Below, piece after piece: positions 1 to 6,615 of a DNA stretch of 63,941 bases. Positions within the stretch are counted from its first letter, which is position 1. Every line of letters starts with the position of its first letter. A program made the position numbers and the translations under genes. The notes under the pieces were generated by a model. It saw nothing but the letters and a program-made list of their open reading frames with translations. It was not told where the DNA came from and ran no database searches. Origin of the DNA: a bacterium (Candidatus Blackallbacteria) CG13_big_fil_rev_8_21_14_2_50_49_14 (GTDB lineage: Bacteria > Cyanobacteriota > Sericytochromatia > UBA7694); assembly GCA_002783405.1 (NCBI GenBank), contig PFGG01000083.1:1-63941 (forward strand), written 5' to 3'.

Positions 1-12
1 AAATCGTGCCAT
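1..12 (-). CDS. start of a further minus-strand gene, cut by the window edge
   Basis: A minus-strand ATG at 12-10 is preceded, 6 nt upstream, by an AGGTGG ribosome-binding site (19-24 on the plus strand). Only four codons are visible (Met-Ala-Arg-Phe). The attC-like site at 88-146 lies just upstream, so this would be the first gene of the next cassette in the same orientation. Too short to identify. Confidence 0.35.
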
Positions 13-87
13 CGCGAACCACCTTTTTAATTCAATGGGATACTTATATTATATCGCTTTTTGAATCTATTACTAGTTTTTCTACAA

Positions 88-146
88 ACTCAACGATGCA
101 GATATCTTGCGACCGAAGGGAGTCAAGATGATCTGCCTTGTTGGCT
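88..146 (-). other. attC-like recombination site A (59-bp imperfect palindrome)
   Basis: Seen in sequence: outer boxes ACTCAAC (88-94) and GTTGGCT (140-146) pair over CAAC/GTTG. Next come 3-nt unpaired spacers (95-97, 137-139), then GCAGAT (98-103) pairing with ATCTGC (131-136), a single bulged G at 130, ATCTTG (104-109) pairing with CAAGAT (124-129), and a 14-nt loop (110-123). Read on the minus strand it begins 15 bp after the stop of the 167-residue gene, the expected position of an attC at the 3' end of a gene cassette, and its last box GTTGAGT fits the GTTRRRY consensus. The site at 9604-9662 has the same dimensions. No integron integrase lies in the window, so the functional assignment is inference. 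Confidence 0.6.
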
Positions 147-161
147 GTCTAGGTTTCATAT

Positions 162-665
162 TTAATCCTTAAATGATATATACATTAAACCTGTTGTGCT
201 TCGATTTAAACTCTCAAAAAGTGGAGATCGACTACTATTTACATATAACTGATTTAAAAAATTGGAGCTCACTTTTTGGATGTCTTTAATTTTCATCCAA
301 AATCCAAAATCCAAATCTGAGTTGCGATAATACTGTGGTATAAAAAGACTCTCAGGGGTTATTCGTTGATCTTCTTTAGATATTGCAATTATTTTTGCGC
401 GATAAACAAAACTTTTTTGCTGAGATGTTTTAACTAAAAAAACAAGGTGTTCTTGTTTACTTTGTTCAATTGTGCTTATGTACTCTTGTTTTATTGAGTT
501 ACCAAACTTACCAAACCAGACGTAACCATTTTTTTTGGCAATTATTTGATGCTCTGTGATGGTATCTGAGTTTTTTTCTGTAAGTAAATTACGATTTCTA
601 TTTATATATTGCTCATTAAATCTAATCATTAAATGTGTGGGTTTTATAGCATTCTTATTGTTCAT
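162..665 (-). CDS. hypothetical protein, 167 residues, in a cassette-like position
   Basis: The product is not recognised. It is a soluble, Lys/Ser/Asn-rich protein without signal peptide or membrane segment. A central stretch with YVWFGKFG, FLVKT, YRAKI and FGFWMKI suggests a compact mixed alpha/beta domain; the spacing faintly recalls PUA/EVE-type modules, but I could not establish this. It is the last complete gene in the minus-strand direction after the restriction-modification operon, separated from it by about 110 bp holding a degenerate attC-like arm. A complete attC-like site follows its stop codon. AT-rich codon use differs from the genes beyond 11.8 kb, consistent with acquired DNA. 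Confidence 0.6.
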   Translation of the reverse strand: MNNKNAIKPTHLMIRFNEQYINRNRNLLTEKNSDTITEHQIIAKKNGYVWFGKFGNSIKQEYISTIEQSKQEHLVFLVKTSQQKSFVYRAKIIAISKEDQRITPESLFIPQYYRNSDLDFGFWMKIKDIQKVSSNFLNQLYVNSSRSPLFESLNRSTTGLMYISFKD

Positions 666-704
666 TTAACTAGACCTAATTCCAACAAGAATTTGGAGGG
701 GAGA

Positions 705-727
705 TAAGATGAGCTGCATTGTTTGCT
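705..727 (-). other. degenerate attC-like half-site E
   Basis: Downstream of the PD-(D/E)XK gene stop, the minus strand reads AGCAAAC, AAT, GCAGCT, a bulge C, then ATCTTA. This closely matches the first arm of site A (AGCCAAC, AAG, GCAGAT, C, ATCTTG). The second arm (about 664-690) no longer pairs, although ATTTAAC at 664-670 still fits the RYYYAAC box. It is read as a decayed or recombined site of the same family. Confidence 0.4.
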
Positions 728-773
728 TAAAGTGAAAATGTTTATCATCCTAATAAGATGCCTTGCCGAAAGT

Positions 774-1658
774 TTATTCAATAACGAGCTTTTCTGTATT
801 CTGAAGCTTTTCCATAATTACTTCTGGATTGTTCTTTGCCAGTCCAAGAACATAATTAGTAAATGGTCTAACCTTATTTAAGATGTAATCTTCAAGTCCA
901 TATTGTGTGACAAAATCAATGAAAAATTTACCTTTTATTTCCCCTTCTTGCAAATCACGTATTAATGAAACATGATTAACCTTTACAGGAGTAGGGTTTT
1001 CGTCTTGGGAGTTCACATAGAATAACTCACCAGAAGTTACTACAACTGGAAAGCCGAGCCAGATATGATTTTTTCTATTGTTGTATTCTCTTCTTGAGAG
1101 GGTAGCTTTAATTAAAGGATAAAAAATTTGATTATAGAACCCTTCATGAACAGCCTTAAGCCTTCCTTTTTCATCTATAATTTTGCAGAATTGAACAGAT
1201 TTTTGATCAGTTGAGTAATAATAGTGTTTAGAAGCTAAATCAAGCCATTGAAAAGCCTTGTACACATTATAAATACTTCTACCTTCGTCATTTTCAATCG
1301 GCTTATTATACTCTTTAACTGGAAAAATGTATTCCTTGGGATAGGGATGGTAGTCTAAGTTATTTTTATTTCTTCCTATAAATACAAATGGACTGGATGA
1401 GTTTTTGCACTCGCAAATTATCTCCTCGCAAAAAGTAATAGCGTATTTTTCATGGCTTATCACTTCACCTTTAATTGCTTTAATATCATATTCTCTAGAT
1501 TTCTTTTCATTGATATCTTCGAAAACAACATTAGTTTCAACTAAACTATATTCAAGGCTCTCTAATTGTGTTGCGATGTCTTGCTCCATCAAATAGCCAG
1601 AGCTTTTCAAAGCATCCATAATATCAGATTCTGAAATAACTTTAGGTTGTTTTGTCAT
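774..1658 (-). CDS. PD-(D/E)XK nuclease-like protein coupled to hsdM
   Basis: A 294-residue protein with no signal peptide. The segment REYDIKA (Asp58) followed by a strand ending ICECK (Glu83, Lys85) fits the D...ExK core of PD-(D/E)XK nucleases, and the preceding helix-rich region contains the expected acidic residue. The rest is unassigned. Its ATG overlaps the hsdM stop by one base (TAATG), so it is translated as the last gene of the type I restriction-modification operon. The complete HsdR already has its own nuclease domain, so this would be a second, separate nuclease or a resolvase-like accessory. The fold assignment rests on the motif alone; the coupling is directly visible. Confidence 0.6.
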   Translation of the reverse strand: MTKQPKVISESDIMDALKSSGYLMEQDIATQLESLEYSLVETNVVFEDINEKKSREYDIKAIKGEVISHEKYAITFCEEIICECKNSSSPFVFIGRNKNNLDYHPYPKEYIFPVKEYNKPIENDEGRSIYNVYKAFQWLDLASKHYYYSTDQKSVQFCKIIDEKGRLKAVHEGFYNQIFYPLIKATLSRREYNNRKNHIWLGFPVVVTSGELFYVNSQDENPTPVKVNHVSLIRDLQEGEIKGKFFIDFVTQYGLEDYILNKVRPFTNYVLGLAKNNPEVIMEKLQNTEKLVIE

Positions 1659-3166
1659 TATTTAATCCTTCTATTGATTGAAATCATGATTTCTTTAAAA
1701 CTTTCAATGCCAGCCTCAAGGTTTTCGATGATATCATTGGCCAAAATATCAGGATCAGGAAGATTCTCAAGATCGGTCAAAGACTTGTCTTTCAGCCAAG
1801 TGATATCAAGGCTGGTTTTGTCTCGGTTCAAGATGTCTTCATAGGTAAATTTGCGCCAGCGGCCTTCAGGATTGGTTTCCGGGTGATAAGTTTCAGCTCT
1901 TTTGCTGATATTTAAAGGACTGTAGCATTGAATAAAATCTTGCAGGTCTTCAAATTTCAAGGGGTTTTTCTTGAGGGTGAAATGCATATTGGTTCGGAAG
2001 TCATAGAACCAGATTTCTTTTGTCCAGGGTTCTTTAGCCGCTGGTTTGTTGTCAAAGAAAAGTACATTGGCTTTCACACCCTGCTTGTAAAAGATGCCTG
2101 TCGGCAAGCGCAGAATGGTATGAAGGTTCGTCGTCTCCAATATTTTCTTGCGAATTGTTTCACCTGCCCCACCTTCAAAAAGCACGTTATCAGGTAAAAC
2201 CACAGCACCACGGCCATCAGATTTAAGCATGGTTCGGATATGCTGCATAAAATTCAATTGTTTGTTGCTGGTTGTCACCCAAAAGTCCTGACGGTTATAG
2301 GTTAGATCTTCGCTTTCCTGCTCGCCTTCATCATTGGTGAAGGTCATGCTGCTTTTTTTGCCAAAAGGAGGATTAGCCAAGACATAATCAACCCGTAAGC
2401 CGCTGTCGGCGATCAAAGCATCTGTGGGCATAATGAAATTATCGCTCTCAAAGTCTCCGATATTATGCAAGAAAAGGTTCATCAAGGCCATGCGGCGGGT
2501 GCCTGGGACAATTTCATTCCCGAAAAAGGTTTTGTGTTTTAAAAACTCTTTTTGCTCACGATCCAAGGTATAGTTTTGAGGGTTGGCAATAAAGTCATAA
2601 GCAGCTAAGAAGAAGCCACCCGTACCGCAGGCCGGATCAGCAATTGTTTTGTTCGGTTCTGGTCGAATACAAGCCACCATGGCTTTGATTAAGGCTCTGG
2701 GCGTGAAATACTGGCCTGCTCCGCTTTTGGTATCTTCGGCGTTTTTCTCTAATAAGCCTTCATAGATCTTGCCTTTGATATCAGCCCCCATTGTGCTCCA
2801 TTGCTCTTTGTCGATCATGTCGATCAGCTTATAGAGCTTGGCAGGGTCTTGGATTTTGTTTTGGCTCTTTGTGAATATTTGCCCCAGCACCCCTGTTTTT
2901 TGCCCCAGTTCACGCAACAAGGTTGTGTAATGGATCTCTAATTCTGCCCCCCGTTTTTGAGTCAGGGATTCCCAGTTAAATTCAGGAGGAATGGGCAGTT
3001 TGCGATTATAGGGCGGCAAACTAAATTCATACGCCATTTTCAAGAAGAGTAAATAGGTTAGCTGCTCCAGGTAATCGCCATACCCAACCCCATCATCTCT
3101 TAAGGTGGTACAAAAGCTCCAGATTTTACTGATAATGCTTGATGTGTTGTTGCTCTCATTGCTCAT
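1658..3166 (-). CDS. hsdM: type I restriction-modification DNA methyltransferase subunit
   Basis: HsdM transfers a methyl group from S-adenosylmethionine to adenine N6 at the site recognised by HsdS, and forms the M2S core of the type I enzyme. The 502-residue length is normal. An N-terminal helical HsdM_N region (about 1-140) is followed by the N6-methyltransferase domain, with SAM motif DPACGTGGF (177-185) and catalytic NPPF (265-268). The start codon overlaps the stop of the AlbA_2 gene by 4 bp, and the stop overlaps the next ATG. The unusual point is that hsdM sits after hsdR and hsdS and is separated from them by two accessory genes. Confidence 0.95.
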   Translation of the reverse strand: MSNESNNTSSIISKIWSFCTTLRDDGVGYGDYLEQLTYLLFLKMAYEFSLPPYNRKLPIPPEFNWESLTQKRGAELEIHYTTLLRELGQKTGVLGQIFTKSQNKIQDPAKLYKLIDMIDKEQWSTMGADIKGKIYEGLLEKNAEDTKSGAGQYFTPRALIKAMVACIRPEPNKTIADPACGTGGFFLAAYDFIANPQNYTLDREQKEFLKHKTFFGNEIVPGTRRMALMNLFLHNIGDFESDNFIMPTDALIADSGLRVDYVLANPPFGKKSSMTFTNDEGEQESEDLTYNRQDFWVTTSNKQLNFMQHIRTMLKSDGRGAVVLPDNVLFEGGAGETIRKKILETTNLHTILRLPTGIFYKQGVKANVLFFDNKPAAKEPWTKEIWFYDFRTNMHFTLKKNPLKFEDLQDFIQCYSPLNISKRAETYHPETNPEGRWRKFTYEDILNRDKTSLDITWLKDKSLTDLENLPDPDILANDIIENLEAGIESFKEIMISINRRIK

Positions 3167-4629
3167 TGGGACTCAAGTTCCTTTTTCATTTTAGCTGTTA
3201 AAAAATAGCCACCCGTCTGCGCTGCTTTACCTTTAAATTCGATGAGACCAGCTTCTTTGAGTTGTTGAAGATATCTTTCAATCCGTCTCGCTGAAAACCC
3301 TGTTTTGTGCTGATAGTCAGGGACTCTTTTTCCTTCATCTTGTGAAATCATGCTTAAAAGCTGGCTCAGATTTTTCTTAACCGCTTGAGTTGTTCCGTCA
3401 ATAGCTCCGTCAATAGCTCCGTCAATAGCTCCGTCAATAGCTCCGTCAATTTCCTGTAAGACTGACTTATCTTGGTGATTGAAGAAGGTCAAAGTCACAG
3501 AGTGACTGTCTGTTTTCCATTCCGGTTTTGGTAATCCGGCTTCTTCGCAAGCCTCTAAAATTTTGAGTGTCCCTCTACCAATTTTTTCAATCAAGCCTCT
3601 TAAATAAAAAATATGTGCAATGTCTGGGTTAACAGGCTTTGAAAGGTGATCTTTCTTTAATTCTTGTATTGTTAAGTTTAATTTTCCTGAATTTGTAATT
3701 TCTAATCGATCAGGATAAATTAAAACAGAAACAGTTCCAGATAATTGGGAGTAATCCCGATGAATCAAGGCATTTAATATACCTTCACGTAAAGCTGAAA
3801 TAGGATAAACGAGGTCATTTTTGCGTTGCCATGAATTAGGGCTAAAATAAGTAACAGATGAGACATGTTTGTTTAAAAAATTAATAATATACTCGATATT
3901 ATTAAATAAATGATCTTCTAAAATTTGGTCGTCCAAAAACTGGTCTCCGGTTTTTCCTGTTTTTAAAACAGAGACTCTAATTCTTGTTTGTGGAATATAT
4001 TTTGCAGGATTTTTGACAAATAAAACAACAGCAGCATTTGTAAAATCGCCATTTTGATACAAGCCATAATAACGCATAAAATCAAAAATATCCGTTTTGG
4101 GATCTTTTATTCTATTAATCTCCATGGCCTTATCAATGGTTTTTTGGATCTCAGGTTGGTCCAATTCATCCAGATCAACCCCTAAGACAGAACGCCTTTC
4201 CCAATGAACTTCCGTCAACTGTCGATTGTGAATAAGTTCTGAAATTTGACGGGACGAAGCTTGAACCGTTCTTTCACCGTGGCGGTAATAGATGCTGCCA
4301 CCAAAGACATAAGGTTGTTTTGAACCTGGCCAGACTTTAATTAAGAGAAGTTCTTTTTTTTGATGGGTTTCAATCGAAACCATGACAGGTGCTTCTGGAG
4401 CAATTTCATTCAGCAGGTAATATTCAAGCTCTTGCTTCCATTTTTGAGCGTCTTGAATCCCAATCACTTTTTTATCATCAGAAACACCAATCAACAGATA
4501 ACCTCCTTGTTGATTGAGAAACGAACAAATGACTTTTCCGACAATGTCTTTTCGAACGCTTTCTTTAAACTCAAGCTGTTCGTTCTCACCTTGTTTAAGC
4601 AAATCTTTGATCAATTGATTTGAGTTCAT
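3163..4629 (-). CDS. AlbA_2 / HATPase_c_4 ATP-binding protein with winged helix
   Basis: A 488-residue protein of the COG2865-type family. The N-terminal AlbA_2 (Schlafen AlbA-like) domain includes LEFKES (19-24) and GGYLLIGVSDD (42-52). A GHKL-type HATPase_c_4 module carries the N-box EGILNALIHRDY (282-293) and a GRGTLKI G-box-like stretch (351-357). A (Asp-Gly-Ala-Ile)n linker (about 395-412) leads into a C-terminal winged helix (about 425-475). Proteins of this family occur as stand-alone predicted regulators and in defence islands; the biochemical role is not settled. It overlaps hsdM and the DUF4062 gene by 4 bp each, so it is made together with the restriction complex. Confidence 0.85.
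   Translation of the reverse strand: MNSNQLIKDLLKQGENEQLEFKESVRKDIVGKVICSFLNQQGGYLLIGVSDDKKVIGIQDAQKWKQELEYYLLNEIAPEAPVMVSIETHQKKELLLIKVWPGSKQPYVFGGSIYYRHGERTVQASSRQISELIHNRQLTEVHWERRSVLGVDLDELDQPEIQKTIDKAMEINRIKDPKTDIFDFMRYYGLYQNGDFTNAAVVLFVKNPAKYIPQTRIRVSVLKTGKTGDQFLDDQILEDHLFNNIEYIINFLNKHVSSVTYFSPNSWQRKNDLVYPISALREGILNALIHRDYSQLSGTVSVLIYPDRLEITNSGKLNLTIQELKKDHLSKPVNPDIAHIFYLRGLIEKIGRGTLKILEACEEAGLPKPEWKTDSHSVTLTFFNHQDKSVLQEIDGAIDGAIDGAIDGAIDGTTQAVKKNLSQLLSMISQDEGKRVPDYQHKTGFSARRIERYLQQLKEAGLIEFKGKAAQTGGYFLTAKMKKELESQ
3395..3450. repeat. 12-bp in-frame microsatellite in the AlbA_2 gene
   Basis: Four identical copies of the 12-mer CCGTCAATAGCT, plus a partial fifth, encode Asp-Gly-Ala-Ile repeats in the linker before the winged helix. 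The copies are identical at the DNA level, which points to recent slipped-strand expansion. Units are multiples of three, so copy-number change would lengthen the linker without breaking the frame. Confidence 0.9.
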
Positions 4630-5225
4630 GGTGCTTGCACCCGCATTTGTTCTACAATTTCTTTGATTCTGACCTTATCCTTAAATTGAGTTTCAATACA
4701 GGTCAGAATATCAATCAATTTGAAATACTCATCCACCCAATGACCGACTCGCTCCTGAGGAGGGAGATTGTTTAAAATGGTGTCATTATAAAGTTGAATC
4801 ACCCGAATATCATCCAGTACCGCGTTTTTGCGATATTGGAAGTCGGGATTGATTGTGCCACCTTGATTGAACATATATTGCTTGAGCAATTGACGAGCAA
4901 CACTGATATCTCGATGGGCAATGAACCAACGTGGTTTTTTAAGTTCAATTGCTTTGCGCATTTCATAATGTGTAATGGAGCGTTCCCCATCAACAACAGC
5001 ACCGTATTGTGGGCGAATAATACCAAAAAATAGATCACAGGCTTCGACTGCTTTTAAACAGTTTTCTTGATTCGATAAGCCTGGATGAACAGGAATGGTT
5101 CTTTTATAAGAATTTAAAACAGTGTAACCATATCCCTGAAAAGTGGCACAAATCTGCTCCAACTGGTCTTCAAAGCCATAGATGGTTGAAGCAATCATCA
5201 CTTTTAATCTGGGTCGTCTGCTCAT
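4626..5225 (-). CDS. DUF4062 domain protein embedded in the hsd operon
   Basis: A 199-residue protein whose N-terminus (KVMIAST, then a D-x-F-F-G-I-I-R-P-Q-Y-G strand and loop near residues 64-75, then THYEMRKAIELKKP) matches the DUF4062 domain. That domain has a flavodoxin/TIR-like fold and is found at the N-terminus of many STAND and defence proteins. Here it is almost alone, with a short helical C-terminal tail, suggesting a sensor or adaptor subunit. It overlaps hsdS and the AlbA_2 gene by 4 bp each (ATGA junctions). A NADase or nucleotide-hydrolase activity is conceivable from the fold, but no catalytic residue can be assigned. Confidence 0.8.
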   Translation of the reverse strand: MSRRPRLKVMIASTIYGFEDQLEQICATFQGYGYTVLNSYKRTIPVHPGLSNQENCLKAVEACDLFFGIIRPQYGAVVDGERSITHYEMRKAIELKKPRWFIAHRDISVARQLLKQYMFNQGGTINPDFQYRKNAVLDDIRVIQLYNDTILNNLPPQERVGHWVDEYFKLIDILTCIETQFKDKVRIKEIVEQMRVQAP

Positions 5226-6613
5226 AGAGGAATCATAACTTTCTTAGCTCTCGAAGTCTTGGTTTTCTTGGCTGGTTGGTTCTGCTCCCGCTCCGCTTTG
5301 ATGCGATCTAAAAGCACACTGGCAGGCTCATCATTGGGATCTTGGGGAACTAATTTACCTTCAAAAGCTTGCTTCAAGATACTTTGCCGTAATGCTTCGG
5401 CTTGTTTGAGGCTGTGTTCAATTGATTCTTCGATCTTGTCGCAGACAGAGAGGCGGGATTCTATTTCGGAGACGATGAGGTTTTGTTCGTCAATAGAATG
5501 AGGAACAGGAATAATAATCTCTTTTAAAACATTTGCTGGTATCTGAGGTTGAGCTGTTCCAGATTGTTTTTCTTTTAGCTGCTTATAAAAAATTGGTGAC
5601 GTGATAAATTTCATCAAATATTTATTGTTCAATATGCTTTGGTTTTTAACTCTAAGAATCAACATCCCAGAATTAATTCTAACATCTTTGAATTTTATCC
5701 TCTCATCGTAGAGAGCTACATTTCCCAATGTTCCCCTTGTTGTTATCACAACATCATTTAAGTGAAGTTTTCCTCCTCGTAACTGATCATCTTTTTCTTT
5801 TGAAATAAAAATATTGTCTTCAAAAACAAATCTATCTTCGCGAACATTTTTTGTGGATAAGAATAAGCAATGGCCAGCATCTAAAAATTCATGTTTTTTA
5901 GGATAGTTTTTCCCTCTATCTCCGTCAATAGATTGAATTACTTCGCCTAACTTGAAGCTATGCCACTTTAAATCTTTATCTTTGAACTGAGTTAACAATC
6001 CTTCAAACGCCCATTTTAAAACCGCCTGCCGATACACCTTAAGCTGCTGCTGGGCTGTTTTTAGACTTTCAACGCCCTTGTCCAATTCGCTGAAAAGTTC
6101 TTCAAGTTTGGCGACAATGCGGTGTTGTTCCGAAAAAGGGGGAATAGGAATGTCTAGTTCTTCCAAATATTGCTTGGGAACTCGCCTTTGGCCGACAGCG
6201 CCCGTCATATTTTGAGCGGCATCTTGTCGAGTTTTCGATTGAACTAAATAATAGAATAAATAGGTATTCACAACTGACTTATAACACCTAAAAACGTGAA
6301 ATTCAGTAGAGCCAAAAGCAATTCTGTTCTTTAGTGAATGAACAGTTGCTATTTTTCCGTTTTCCATACAAGGTGTGATTTTTGCAAAAATCACGTCCCC
6401 GTCAGTCATTGGAGTAAACCCTTTTTTCACTTCTGAATACTTTTTAGTTTCAGTTAAATGAATAACATTACTTTCTTCTTCAACTAACTTCATTGGCAAA
6501 AATGAAACTTCTAAGTTGTCATCAATTTCCTCAAAAGGCAATTTTTGATTGATTGCACTGATATGTTTAATTTTTGTGACTTCCCAGTTTGAGGGCATAA
6601 CATTTTCAGACAT
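5222..6613 (-). CDS. hsdS: type I restriction-modification specificity subunit
   Basis: HsdS provides the bipartite DNA recognition of the type I complex. The 463-residue protein has the expected duplicated layout. Target-recognition domain 1 spans about 1-150 and is followed by a conserved helical spacer (PPFSEQHRIVAKLEELF, continuing to FEG). Target-recognition domain 2 spans about 210-385, followed by the second spacer (QNLIVSEIESRL, continuing to QAFEGKLVPQDPNDEPAS). Both halves are intact, so the recognition site should be bipartite. The start lies 2 bp after the hsdR stop, and the stop overlaps the DUF4062 start by 4 bp. Confidence 0.93.
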   Translation of the reverse strand: MSENVMPSNWEVTKIKHISAINQKLPFEEIDDNLEVSFLPMKLVEEESNVIHLTETKKYSEVKKGFTPMTDGDVIFAKITPCMENGKIATVHSLKNRIAFGSTEFHVFRCYKSVVNTYLFYYLVQSKTRQDAAQNMTGAVGQRRVPKQYLEELDIPIPPFSEQHRIVAKLEELFSELDKGVESLKTAQQQLKVYRQAVLKWAFEGLLTQFKDKDLKWHSFKLGEVIQSIDGDRGKNYPKKHEFLDAGHCLFLSTKNVREDRFVFEDNIFISKEKDDQLRGGKLHLNDVVITTRGTLGNVALYDERIKFKDVRINSGMLILRVKNQSILNNKYLMKFITSPIFYKQLKEKQSGTAQPQIPANVLKEIIIPVPHSIDEQNLIVSEIESRLSVCDKIEESIEHSLKQAEALRQSILKQAFEGKLVPQDPNDEPASVLLDRIKAEREQNQPAKKTKTSRAKKVMIPL

Positions 6614-6615
6614 TT

